Source: AV69 sp036498205 (GTDB lineage Bacteria > Verrucomicrobiota > Verrucomicrobiia > Chthoniobacterales > UBA10450). Taken from it: a DNA stretch of 64,000 bases. The stretch's first letter is position 1. Each line of letters opens with the position of its first letter. The stretch covers positions 16,835 to 80,834 of the forward strand of contig DASXIC010000039.1 of NCBI GenBank assembly GCA_036498205.1, given 5' to 3'. Shown here in pieces: positions 1-8,642 of this stretch. The notes under the pieces were generated by a model. The model had not been told where the DNA came from and did no database searches. It saw only the letters and a program-made list of their open reading frames with translations. A program made the translations under genes and the position numbers.

Positions 1-2
1 CG

Positions 3-266
3 GTGCGTCTTCCGCACGCCGGCATCCTCGGTGTGGAACAGAATGCAATGGAGGTTCTCGAATTCGAAAATGGGTTCTGGAACCCGATTTCAGGTAGTGA
101 CGTGCAGAGCGAAATAGAAGCGCTTGCCACCATGGCAAGGCAACGTGCGACGGAGCGAAGCCTTCCGGCCGAGGCGGAGCAGATGTTTCGCAGCCAGCTT
201 GCGACGCGGCTAAAAACCCCGCTGCCGATTCACGTCATTTTCTATGACATCGACGCCCGCCGGTGA
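3..266 (+). CDS. C-terminal part of an unrecognised protein (5' truncated by window)
   Basis: An open frame enters from the left edge and ends at a TGA at 264-266; the GTG at position 3 is only the first possible start inside the window, so the true gene very probably begins upstream. The visible 87 residues are rich in Glu, Ala and Arg, suggest an amphipathic helix (about residues 35-70) and end in a short beta-like segment (IHVIFYDID). This arrangement is reminiscent of the C-termini of DUF4230 proteins, but the resemblance is weak and I do not assign a function. It lies 41 bases ahead of the AsmA-like gene on the same strand and may be co-transcribed with it. Confidence 0.55.
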   Translation: MRLPHAGILGVEQNAMEVLEFENGFWNPISGSDVQSEIEALATMARQRATERSLPAEAEQMFRSQLATRLKTPLPIHVIFYDIDARR

Positions 267-307
267 TGCCGCTTTCCGCGCGAATGTTTCACCGATAAAA
301 CACGATC

Positions 308-2314
308 ATGCCGGGGAGAAAGAAATTGTTGCTCGCGCTCAGCTCCCTGCTGCTGGCGCTGTCCCTCACGAGCTTGTTCATGCCGCTGATAATGGAACGA
401 ACCATCCCGGTTTGGCTGCGCTTTAAAGCATCGCAATCAGGACTGGCAATCACTTTTAGCGAGATTCACGCGCCTTTCTTGCGTCCGATGGAAATTCGAG
501 ACCTGAAAATTACCCGCGCAGGGGTGGGAGGCGCCCACCTTGAATTTAGTGCGCCAAATGTTGAAGCAACGTTAAGCTTTCAGGCTTTGCTGGATCGATC
601 GGGAAAGACGCATCTTCTGCGATCCCTGCAGGTGACACATGCGCGAGTGCTGTTGCGCGGACGGGCTCTCGAATCGGCCGGTGTTATCGAATGGCCAGCG
701 CTGGCGGCCTTGCTTCCCGAACGCTTCGAAATTTCCGCTGATGAAATTCGTTTCGAACAACCATTCAGCCGAATGGAATTGCGCGATGCAATAATCTCAG
801 CCAGCAGCGGCACGAGCGGCGCTATCATCGTCGGTTCGATCGCCATTCGGGCACCTCTGTTGCAGAAAAATTTTGCCGATATCCGAGGTGTCACCCGTTG
901 GCAGGACAATCATCTCACTCTCGGTTCGCTCCGCCTGCTTGACGGGCTCACAATTGATTCCCTCATGTTTGATTTAAGCCGGCTGCGGGCGGGCCGACTC
1001 GGAACGGAGTTAAGTGTTAGCGCATTCGCCGGCCATATCCGGGCCAACGTCACGACCGAACGCAGTGAAAAAACGCGTATTTGGGAACTGGCCGGCACGG
1101 CATCGGGGGTCTCGCTCGCGCGTTTAGCCACTGCGCTGGGTGTGACGGAGCCGATTCGCGGTTCATTGCGCGCGTCGAAGTTCACTTTCCGCGGGGATCC
1201 GCGGGATGCGCTCCATGCGACTGCTTCGATATGGACGGAGCTGACCGACTTCGATTGGCGAGAACGAAAAGCGGACGCCATCATGCTCGGTGCGCACTAT
1301 TACGGGCGCACAATGCAGTTGCAGCAACTCTACATCAAACAACAACGAAATGAGCTGACTCTCAGTGGCGAAACCATCGTCGGATTTGACTGGCTTAACC
1401 CGGATTTCCGCGGGGACATTGTCGCTTCCATTAAGGATCTTGGACAATTCGCGGAACTGTTTGGCGCCACTCCGGCCGCCTTCGATGGGACGGTAGCGAT
1501 CCGCGGACGAGTCCATGCGCGCGAGCGGAATATCGATGGTGAACTCGCCGTTACCGGTGATGACTTGAAGATTTTTCACAAGCCGGTCGATTCGCTCACC
1601 GCGCGGGTTGGCCTGGACCTGAACCAGGTTCGTCTGGATCAGCTCGAATTAAAACGGAACAAGGACTTCCTGCGGGCTGACGGTCGCATCGATTTTGCGC
1701 GGAATCAGGCGCATGGGTTATCGGCCGAGCTGTCGTGCCGCGAACTTGCCGACTACGCAGTGGAGCTGCCGCTTCTGGGCAAATTGGCAGGTTCTTTCAA
1801 CGGGAAACTCGATGTAAGTGGCGAGGGCGTGCAATCGGGAGTCAACCTCAGCGCGGAAACCAATGAATTTACGATCTCAGCGGCAGCCCAGCGCCAGAAC
1901 CAGTCGCTCACTATCGAGCACCTTGATATCGCCCATGGCGATTTGCGCGCGGAATTCAAAGGCGAGGCAACATTGACAGATGCACGCAAAATTCGGCTCA
2001 GCCTCTCGCCAACGAACGAGCTGCGCCTCGATTTGCCCGAGGATTACAGCACCTGCATTCAAGGTGTCGTCTTTAACCGCAACGAAGCCGGGACTTCCTT
2101 CTCTAGAATTGTCATCGATAAAAACGATTTCGTTGTCGATACACAAAAACTTAAGCTCTGCGGCAAGAACGAGGTCGGGACGCCCCTTTCCATCAGCCTT
2201 CCTTTGCCGTCCCCTAGCCCAGCTACGACGCCACCACCGACGCCTTCTCCTCAACCGCCTCCGTCAGAGTCGCCGAAAGCCACCGCGCCAGCTTCTGCTG
2301 GAGTTCAGCGCTGA
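308..2314 (+). CDS. AsmA/TamB-like envelope protein with Pro-rich tail
   Basis: A 668-residue protein with one N-terminal membrane anchor (about residues 6-28) followed by a long beta-rich region of repeating 'L-x-L / G-x-I' strands, the look of the AsmA/TamB/DUF748 group, whose members span the periplasm and help phospholipid or outer-membrane protein traffic. The last 50 residues are almost only Pro, Ser, Thr and Ala (about residues 635-660), unlike the rest. That tail lies over the 3' end of dnaE, which runs the other way: the two genes overlap by 92 bases. Function is inferred from overall architecture only; no catalytic motif is expected or seen. Confidence 0.6.
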   Translation: MPGRKKLLLALSSLLLALSLTSLFMPLIMERTIPVWLRFKASQSGLAITFSEIHAPFLRPMEIRDLKITRAGVGGAHLEFSAPNVEATLSFQALLDRSGKTHLLRSLQVTHARVLLRGRALESAGVIEWPALAALLPERFEISADEIRFEQPFSRMELRDAIISASSGTSGAIIVGSIAIRAPLLQKNFADIRGVTRWQDNHLTLGSLRLLDGLTIDSLMFDLSRLRAGRLGTELSVSAFAGHIRANVTTERSEKTRIWELAGTASGVSLARLATALGVTEPIRGSLRASKFTFRGDPRDALHATASIWTELTDFDWRERKADAIMLGAHYYGRTMQLQQLYIKQQRNELTLSGETIVGFDWLNPDFRGDIVASIKDLGQFAELFGATPAAFDGTVAIRGRVHARERNIDGELAVTGDDLKIFHKPVDSLTARVGLDLNQVRLDQLELKRNKDFLRADGRIDFARNQAHGLSAELSCRELADYAVELPLLGKLAGSFNGKLDVSGEGVQSGVNLSAETNEFTISAAAQRQNQSLTIEHLDIAHGDLRAEFKGEATLTDARKIRLSLSPTNELRLDLPEDYSTCIQGVVFNRNEAGTSFSRIVIDKNDFVVDTQKLKLCGKNEVGTPLSISLPLPSPSPATTPPPTPSPQPPPSESPKATAPASAGVQR

Positions 2315-5300
2315 CCGTTACTGAGAAATTTGCTCCGGCGGCGACACGCATTGGCTCCGCGCCGCCGATTTCAAAGATTAACTGGACCGGCGTCCGCCCC
2401 GGCGAGGAGGCAAGAATTTCGCGCACTTCGCGCAGCTCATTTGTTTGTACATCGCGCGAGAATCGCAAGCGCAGCGGCGGAGTCGAAGGCGCTGGACTGT
2501 CCGGCTTGGTCGCCGGGTCGATTGAAAGGAGGCGCAGTTTCTCGGCCGTGGCGCGCAATGATTCGTCGCGCAAATCGAGTTTACCGCGAATGGCAACAAC
2601 GTTGCCGGGGCCAAGTTTCTCAGCGCATTCGAGGTAAAGCTCGTTCCAAACGACAAGCTCGAGTGTTCCCGTCAAATCCTCAACCCAGATGACCGCGAAC
2701 GGCTTTCCCTCCTTTTTTGTGAATTTCTTGTCCACCTGTGAAATTGCTCCGGCGACACGAAAGGTCGCGCGATCCGATAATTCGTTGAGCGATGCGATCG
2801 TTTGATATTTTCCGTTCGCAATTACCACCGCGTAGGCGTCCAACGGATGACCGGTGACATAAAAACCGAGCAGTTCTTTTTCATACGTCATCTTCTCCCG
2901 GTTGCCCCAGGGCGTAACTGTCCGGGTGCGAAGGCGGGAGACTTCTTCGTCGTCATGACCGAAAAGCGAATGCTGGCCGGCTACCCGGTCGCGATGTGCG
3001 GTGGCGGAGGCAGAAAGAGCATCGTCGATGCAGGCGACTAATTCGGCCCGCTCCCGATTGAGAAAGTCGAAAGCGCCCGATTTCACCAGACTTTCGAGCA
3101 TTTTGCGATTGGCGATGCGGGAATCGAGCCGGCCGCAAAAATCTTCCAGAGATTTAAAGTCACCGCGCGCCTCGCGCTCCCGGATTGTTACTTCCATGGC
3201 GCCTTCGCCAACATGTTTAATCGCAGCGAGACCGTAGCGAATGGCCTCACTTTGCGGCGGTCCCTGGGTGTCGTCGCGCTCCTCACTCTCGTCCAACACC
3301 GGCGCCATCGACTCGGGAATGAATTTTAGTCCGCTCCGGTTCACATCCGGCGGCAGAATCTTGATTCCCATCCTTTTGCATTCCGCCACCAGGATGGAAA
3401 TTTTTTCAGTGTTATTAATTTCGTTACTGAGCAGGCCGGCCATGAATTCCACCGGATAATTGGCCTTTAAATAAGCCGTTTGATAACTGATTAGCCCGTA
3501 GGCCGCGCTGTGGCTCTTATTGAAACCGTAACCGGCGAACTTCTCGAGCAGATCGAAGATAGCATTGGCTTTTTTCTCCGGAATATCGTTCGTACGGGCG
3601 CAACCGGCGATAAAGTTGGCCCGCTCCCTGGCCATCTTTTCCTTGTCCTTTTTTCCCATTGCCCGCCGGAGGAGATCGGCCTGGCCTAGTGAGTAGCCGG
3701 CCAGCTTGCTCGCCGCGGCCATGACCTGTTCCTGGTAAATCATGACGCCATAAGTGTCAGCGCAAATTTCCTCGAGCAGCGGGTGCTCGTAACGGATCTT
3801 GGTCAGCCCTTTTTTGCGCTTGATATAGTCTCCGATGAGTTCCATCGGGCCGGGCCGATACAGGGCGATCAGCGCGATGATGTCGTCGATCTTTTGCACG
3901 TCGAACTGCTTGGACACCGAGGTCATGCCGCCAGATTCCATTTGAAACAGCCCGATGGTCTCGCCCCGGTTGTAGAGCGCGAACGCGGCCGCGTCATTCA
4001 TGGGAATTTCGCTGAGCGAAAAATCCGGGATGCGTTTTCTTATCAGACCGACGGTGTCCTCAATCACTGTCAGTGTTTTTAGCCCGAGGAAATCCATCTT
4101 CAGCAGGCCCAGATCGTTGAGCGGCCCCATTGCATACTGGCTGACGATGTCGCTGCCACGAGTATCGCGGCAGAGCGGGACGTAATCGGAAAGGTCACGA
4201 TCGCCAATGACGACGCCGGCAGCATGGACCCCGGAGCTGCGGGACAGTCCCTCCAGAGCCGTTGCGTATTCCATCAGTTGTTTGGTTTGCGCCTCAGTTG
4301 CGACCGCTCTTTTCAGCTCCGGATTTTTTTCCATGGCGGAGCTGAGGGTGATATTCAGCTCGTTCGGAATCATCTTCGCAATGCGATCGGCGTCGCGATA
4401 ACTCAGCCCCATCACCCGGCCGACGTCACGCACCACGCTGCGGGCCTTCAGCTTCCCGAAAGTGATGATCTGCGATACGCGGCGTTCACCATATTTGCGT
4501 CGAACGTAGTCCAGAACTTCGCCCCGGCGTGCTTCGCAAAAATCGACATCGATATCGGGCGGCGAAATTCGCTCCGGATTAAGAAATCGCTCGAAAATCA
4601 GCCCGTATTGCAGCGGGTCGATATCCGTAATTCCCAAGACATAGGCGACCATCGAGCCGGCGGCGGAGCCGCGGCCGGGGCCGACGGGAATGCCGCGTTC
4701 CTTGGCGAAATGAATGAAGTCCCAGACGATGAGAAAATAACTGACGAATCCGGTTTTCTCGAGAACGTCGACTTCGTAATCGAGCCGCTTGATCAGTTCT
4801 TCGTCCCTGAGGGCGCGTTCCCCGTAGCGCTCATGCAAACCTTTGTAGCACAGCTCGCGCAGGTACGTTTCGCGCGTTTTCCCTGCCGGAGCCGGATATT
4901 CGGGATATTTCGATTTACCGAACTCGAGCTCGAGATTACAGCGATCCGCAATTTCGAGGGTGTTGGAGATCGCGTCCGGAAAATCGCAAAAGATCTGACG
5001 CATCTCGGACGGCGATTTAAAATAGAGCTCCGGCTCGTATCGCATCCGGCGCTCGTCCTCTACCCTGGCCCCGGTATTAATACACATCAGCACGTCGTGC
5101 GCTTTGTGATCGCTTCGCCGCAAAAAGTGCACGTCGTTTGCCGCCACCAACCCCAGCCCAAATTCCTTTGCGAACTTCGGCAAATGCGCGTTGCAGATTT
5201 TTTGCTCGGCGATGCCGTGATCGTGGAGTTCGATGAAAAAATTCTCCGGCCCGAAGATGTCGCGGTACTCCGCGGTAATACGTTGTGCCTTTTCGATATT

Positions 5301-5762
5301 CCCGCCCTGGAGGGCGCTATTGACCTCGCTCGCGAGACAGCCACTCATGCCGATGAGGCCGGTCGAATGCGCCGCCAGCAATTCCTTGTCCATCCGTGGC
5401 CGATGATAGAATCCGTCGAGATGAGCGGCTGAAACCAGTTTGACCAGGTTTCGGTAACCTACCTCGTTCTCTGCCAGCAACGTAAAATGAAAAGTCGAAT
5501 CGCGTCCCGCTGTCTTTTCTTTGTGAGAACCGGTCGTGATATAGGCTTCGCATCCGATGATCGGTTTGATCCCGGCCCCGACCGCGTGCTGGTAAAAATC
5601 AATCGCACCGAACAGATTGCCGTGGTCGGTGATGGCAATGGCCGGCATCTCCATCTCGACCGCTTTTTTCATCAGTTCTCGCATTCGCACCGCGCCGTCG
5701 AGGAGGGAGTATTCGGTGTGGAGATGAAGATGAACGAAGGAGTCGCGGGGCATTCGCCTCAA
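2223..5762 (-). CDS. dnaE: DNA polymerase III alpha subunit
   Basis: The replicative polymerase subunit, 1179 residues, normal DnaE length. In order: N-terminal PHP domain beginning HLHTEYSLLDG (residues 11-21) and AITDHGNLFG; polymerase palm with PDIDVDFCEARR near residue 401, which contains catalytic aspartates; YRPGPM near 635; GYGFNKSHSAAYG near 744; helix-hairpin-helix region; and an OB-fold (FRVAGAISQV onward) near 990-1050. Start is the first ATG (5762), with a second ATG three codons in. The C-terminal 30 codons overlap the convergent AsmA-like gene. A perfect 14-base palindrome sits 12 bases upstream of the start. It is the only replication gene here and stands alone on this strand. 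Confidence 0.97.
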   Translation of the reverse strand: MRRMPRDSFVHLHLHTEYSLLDGAVRMRELMKKAVEMEMPAIAITDHGNLFGAIDFYQHAVGAGIKPIIGCEAYITTGSHKEKTAGRDSTFHFTLLAENEVGYRNLVKLVSAAHLDGFYHRPRMDKELLAAHSTGLIGMSGCLASEVNSALQGGNIEKAQRITAEYRDIFGPENFFIELHDHGIAEQKICNAHLPKFAKEFGLGLVAANDVHFLRRSDHKAHDVLMCINTGARVEDERRMRYEPELYFKSPSEMRQIFCDFPDAISNTLEIADRCNLELEFGKSKYPEYPAPAGKTRETYLRELCYKGLHERYGERALRDEELIKRLDYEVDVLEKTGFVSYFLIVWDFIHFAKERGIPVGPGRGSAAGSMVAYVLGITDIDPLQYGLIFERFLNPERISPPDIDVDFCEARRGEVLDYVRRKYGERRVSQIITFGKLKARSVVRDVGRVMGLSYRDADRIAKMIPNELNITLSSAMEKNPELKRAVATEAQTKQLMEYATALEGLSRSSGVHAAGVVIGDRDLSDYVPLCRDTRGSDIVSQYAMGPLNDLGLLKMDFLGLKTLTVIEDTVGLIRKRIPDFSLSEIPMNDAAAFALYNRGETIGLFQMESGGMTSVSKQFDVQKIDDIIALIALYRPGPMELIGDYIKRKKGLTKIRYEHPLLEEICADTYGVMIYQEQVMAAASKLAGYSLGQADLLRRAMGKKDKEKMARERANFIAGCARTNDIPEKKANAIFDLLEKFAGYGFNKSHSAAYGLISYQTAYLKANYPVEFMAGLLSNEINNTEKISILVAECKRMGIKILPPDVNRSGLKFIPESMAPVLDESEERDDTQGPPQSEAIRYGLAAIKHVGEGAMEVTIREREARGDFKSLEDFCGRLDSRIANRKMLESLVKSGAFDFLNRERAELVACIDDALSASATAHRDRVAGQHSLFGHDDEEVSRLRTRTVTPWGNREKMTYEKELLGFYVTGHPLDAYAVVIANGKYQTIASLNELSDRATFRVAGAISQVDKKFTKKEGKPFAVIWVEDLTGTLELVVWNELYLECAEKLGPGNVVAIRGKLDLRDESLRATAEKLRLLSIDPATKPDSPAPSTPPLRLRFSRDVQTNELREVREILASSPGRTPVQLIFEIGGAEPMRVAAGANFSVTVSAELQQKLARWLSATLTEAVEEKASVVAS

Positions 5763-5773
5763 TATAAACGAGG

Positions 5774-5787
5774 CGACGAATTCGTCG
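5774..5787. promoter_or_regulatory. 14-base palindrome upstream of dnaE
   Basis: CGACGAATTCGTCG is a perfect palindrome placed 12 bases before the dnaE ATG, in the divergent region between dnaE and glnB. The position would suit a repressor site on dnaE expression, or it may be chance. No further copy was noticed in the window. Confidence 0.25.
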
Positions 5788-5912
5788 ACGTTGCCGGAAA
5801 AAAATGATGAAAAAATTGAGTATTGCCAGCGCGTCGGCTCGTTGTTAATAGAGCGCGTGCCGCGATCAGCTTTGGGATTGCAAAACGCCGCGCGGACGCA
5901 AGTTTACCTTCA

Positions 5913-6251
5913 ATGAAAAAGCTCGAAGCGATTATTAAACCGTTCAAACTCGAGGAAGTGAAGGAAGCTCTCGCTGAGCTCGGAATCGAAGGGATGACGG
6001 TGACGGAGGTGAAGGGTTTCGGGCGGCAAAAAGGGCACACCGAGATTTATCGCGGTAGCGAATACACCGTCGATTTTCTGCCAAAAGTGAAAGTCGAAGT
6101 CGTCCTGGCCGATGATATGGTGGAAAAGGCGGTCACCGTGGTCGTGAGCGCCGCCAAGACCGGAAAGATCGGCGACGGCAAAGTTTTCGTCCTGCCAGTT
6201 GAACACGCTGTCCGGATTCGGACAGAAGAGATCGGCGAAAAAGCTGTTTGA
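5913..6251 (+). CDS. glnB: Nitrogen regulatory protein P-II
   Basis: The PII signal protein, 112 residues, which senses ATP/ADP, 2-oxoglutarate and glutamine state and controls nitrogen assimilation partners. I chose the ATG at 5913 because MKKLEAIIKPFKLEEVK is the canonical PII N-terminus; the frame is open upstream, but that extension looks nothing like PII. The T-loop carries Tyr51 in RGSEYTVDF, the classical uridylylation site. The second PROSITE-like region (KTGKIGDGKVFVLPVE) is intact near residues 85-100. It precedes glnA by 84 bases on the same strand, a common GlnB-GlnA pairing. No GlnD or AmtB is visible in the window, so the modifying enzyme is unseen. Confidence 0.96.
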   Translation: MKKLEAIIKPFKLEEVKEALAELGIEGMTVTEVKGFGRQKGHTEIYRGSEYTVDFLPKVKVEVVLADDMVEKAVTVVVSAAKTGKIGDGKVFVLPVEHAVRIRTEEIGEKAV

Positions 6252-6335
6252 TGGTGCCGCGCAAATCCCCCGGCAATTTCCTCGGCCGGTGGAGTCGCCG
6301 CATTGTTTTTCAACCTCAAACCTCAACCCTACCCA

Positions 6336-7760
6336 ATGGCTAAAGACAAAAAGACCGCTTCCGACGTTTCCAAAATGATCAAGGACCACGACGTGAAACT
6401 CGTGGATTTCAAGTTCACCGATCTGCCGGGTTCCTGGCAGCATTTCACCACCACACTGACCGAATATAACGAGGAGATCTTTACCGATGGTCTTGGGTTT
6501 GACGGGTCGTCCATCCGTGGCTGGAAAGCGATTAACGCATCGGACATGCTCGTGATCCCCGATCCCGCCACGGCCTGGATCGATATTTTCAACGCTGAAC
6601 CGACCCTTTCCCTCATCTGCACAATCGTCGACCCGATCACGCGCGAGCCGTACGATCGCGACCCGCGCGGTATCGTGGAAAAAGCCGACGCCTATCTGAA
6701 GAGCACTGGAATCGCCGACACCGCCTACTTCGGGCCGGAAGCAGAATTCTTCATTTTCGACGACGTCCGCTTTTCCTACACGGGGAATTCGTCATTTCAT
6801 TGCGTGGAAAGCAGCGAAGGACATTGGAACAGCGCCCGGGAAGAATTTCCAAACCTGGGCTATAAAATTCGCGCCAAGGAGGGTTATTTCCCGGTCGCCC
6901 CGGCCGATACCCTGCAGGATATCCGCAACGAGATGTGCCTCGAGTTGGAGAAGGCCGGTATTGCCATCGAGCGTCAGCATCATGAGGTGGCGACTGCAGG
7001 CCAGGCTGAAATCGATATCCGCTTCGCGCCGATGAAACAGATGGGTGACTGGATGCAATACTACAAATATATCATCCGCAACGTTGCGAAAAAACATGGC
7101 AAAACCGTTACTTTCATGCCGAAGCCGCTCTACGGAGACAATGGCAGCGGCATGCACACCCACATGTCGCTCTGGAGTGGCGACAAACCGCTGTTCGCGG
7201 GTAACGGCTACGCTGGACTGAGCGATCTCGCCTTATTTTTCATCGGCGGAATTCTGAAGCATGCCCCTGCGCTCACTTGCATCACGAACCCAACTACGAA
7301 CAGCTATAAGCGACTGGTTCCCGGTTTCGAGGCCCCGGTGAACCTGGCCTACTCGGCGCGCAATCGTTCCGCGGCGATCCGGATCCCAACTTATTCAGCC
7401 AATCCCAAGGCGAAACGAATCGAGTTCCGTACGCCCGATTCGGCTGCCAATCCTTATCTCGCTTTTGCCGCGTTGGTTCTGGCGGGACTCGACGGAATTC
7501 AAAACCGGATTGACCCCGGTGACCCGCTTGACAAAAACCTTTACGATCTTCCGCCAGAGGAACTGGCAAACGTACCGAGTGTGCCCGATTCACTAAGCGG
7601 CGCGATCGATGCGCTCGAGGCGGACCACTCTTTTCTGTTAAAAGGCGACGTATTCAATTCCGATTTCATTTCGAACTGGCTCGACATGAAGCAAAAGGAA
7701 TACGACTCGTTGCGCCTGCGCCCCCATCCTTACGAGTTCTCGATGTACTACGACGTGTAG
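6336..7760 (+). CDS. glnA: Glutamine synthetase type I
   Basis: Ligates ammonia to glutamate using ATP; 474 residues, standard GSI length. The ATG at 6336 (MAKDKKTASDVSKMIKDHDV) is preferred over an in-frame ATG 33 bases upstream because it matches the usual GlnA N-terminus. Visible motifs: DGSSIRGWKAI (GS signature, beta-grasp end), FGPEAEFFIFDDV (metal ligands), NGSGMHTHMS (ATP/glutamate site), and the flexible-loop region NPTTNSYKRLVPGFEAPV. Tyr403 in DKNLYDLP corresponds to the adenylylation tyrosine of GSI-beta enzymes, so control by a GlnE-type enzyme is likely. Follows glnB, forming a nitrogen-assimilation pair. Confidence 0.97.
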   Translation: MAKDKKTASDVSKMIKDHDVKLVDFKFTDLPGSWQHFTTTLTEYNEEIFTDGLGFDGSSIRGWKAINASDMLVIPDPATAWIDIFNAEPTLSLICTIVDPITREPYDRDPRGIVEKADAYLKSTGIADTAYFGPEAEFFIFDDVRFSYTGNSSFHCVESSEGHWNSAREEFPNLGYKIRAKEGYFPVAPADTLQDIRNEMCLELEKAGIAIERQHHEVATAGQAEIDIRFAPMKQMGDWMQYYKYIIRNVAKKHGKTVTFMPKPLYGDNGSGMHTHMSLWSGDKPLFAGNGYAGLSDLALFFIGGILKHAPALTCITNPTTNSYKRLVPGFEAPVNLAYSARNRSAAIRIPTYSANPKAKRIEFRTPDSAANPYLAFAALVLAGLDGIQNRIDPGDPLDKNLYDLPPEELANVPSVPDSLSGAIDALEADHSFLLKGDVFNSDFISNWLDMKQKEYDSLRLRPHPYEFSMYYDV

Positions 7761-7814
7761 CCCTGTTGCTGAATCCAGTTCAGGGACCGGCGCTGAGGCG
7801 GAATTAGCGAAAGG

Positions 7815-8639
7815 ATGACGCGGACGCGGCCGATCTTTCTGCTCGCCGGTGCCGTTTACCTTGCCGTGATTTTTTCAGGTCGCTTGCCTGATCGGTTGAT
7901 TCTGTTTCCGAGCAGCGATCCAATAAATCCCGGAGCGGCTCGTCGGCAATCGATCGCTTTTGAAAACGGCGAGCTGGAACTCTGGACTGCGTCGTCACAG
8001 CTCGCGCGACAAAATAACCGAGCCGATGTTTATGTGCTGCGTTTTTACGGTAACGCCGACCGGGCGGAGCGGTGGGTCGCGCTGGAAGCGGAGGCGTGGA
8101 ACCAACGGGCGGTTGAAGTATGGGGAATGAATTACCCTGGCTTCGGGGGTAGTTCCGGTCCGGCGAAATTGCAGCGCATTCCACGCGCGGCCGTCGCTGC
8201 GTTCGATGCGCTGCAGGCCAGGGCCGGCGGGAAACCGATCGTGCTCTGGGGCGCCAGCATCGGAGCGACCGTAGCACTCCATGTCGCGGCAAATCGCAAC
8301 GTCACCGGGATCATCCTCCACAATCCGCCACCTTTGCGGCAGATGATTCTGCGCGAATTCGGTTGGTGGAATCTCTGGCTGCTGGCCGGGCCGATCGCTC
8401 TGCAAATCCCGTCCGAACTCGATAGTATCGAAAACGCCAAGCGCGTTCACGTGCCCGCAGTTTTTCTGTTGGCGGAAAAGGATGAGATAGTCGCTCCCAG
8501 GTTCCAACACATGGTCTTCAATGCCTTTGCCGGGGAAAAAAGGGCGATCGACCTGCGGGGCGCTCACCATAATTCACCGATCGAAGGCGCGGGAATGGCG
8601 GAACTCTCTAAGAGCTACGATTGGTTATTGTCGCGCTAA
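7815..8639 (+). CDS. Alpha/beta hydrolase, membrane anchored
   Basis: 274 residues with a short hydrophobic N-terminus (IFLLAGAVYLAVIFSG) that could be an uncleaved anchor or signal. The nucleophile elbow is WGASIGAT (Ser148), and the final catalytic His is probably in GAHHNSPI near residue 250, after an Asp in the AEKDEIV segment. The overall form resembles the YfhR/BEM46 group of serine hydrolases with a helical cap. Substrate is unknown. It begins 54 bases after glnA and ends three bases before the next gene, with which it is probably co-transcribed. Confidence 0.75.
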   Translation: MTRTRPIFLLAGAVYLAVIFSGRLPDRLILFPSSDPINPGAARRQSIAFENGELELWTASSQLARQNNRADVYVLRFYGNADRAERWVALEAEAWNQRAVEVWGMNYPGFGGSSGPAKLQRIPRAAVAAFDALQARAGGKPIVLWGASIGATVALHVAANRNVTGIILHNPPPLRQMILREFGWWNLWLLAGPIALQIPSELDSIENAKRVHVPAVFLLAEKDEIVAPRFQHMVFNAFAGEKRAIDLRGAHHNSPIEGAGMAELSKSYDWLLSR

Positions 8640-8642
8640 GGA

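Noticed and set aside
4224..5432. 402-codon open frame on the plus strand inside dnaE
   Set aside because: Antisense to a clear dnaE with intact motifs; low-complexity reading and no family character.
5823..5912. Longer start for glnB
   Set aside because: Extra 30 residues do not look like PII; the ATG at 5913 gives the canonical N-terminus.
7761..7814. Terminator after glnA
   Set aside because: Only 5-pair stems (CTGAA-N5-TTCAG) without a T run.
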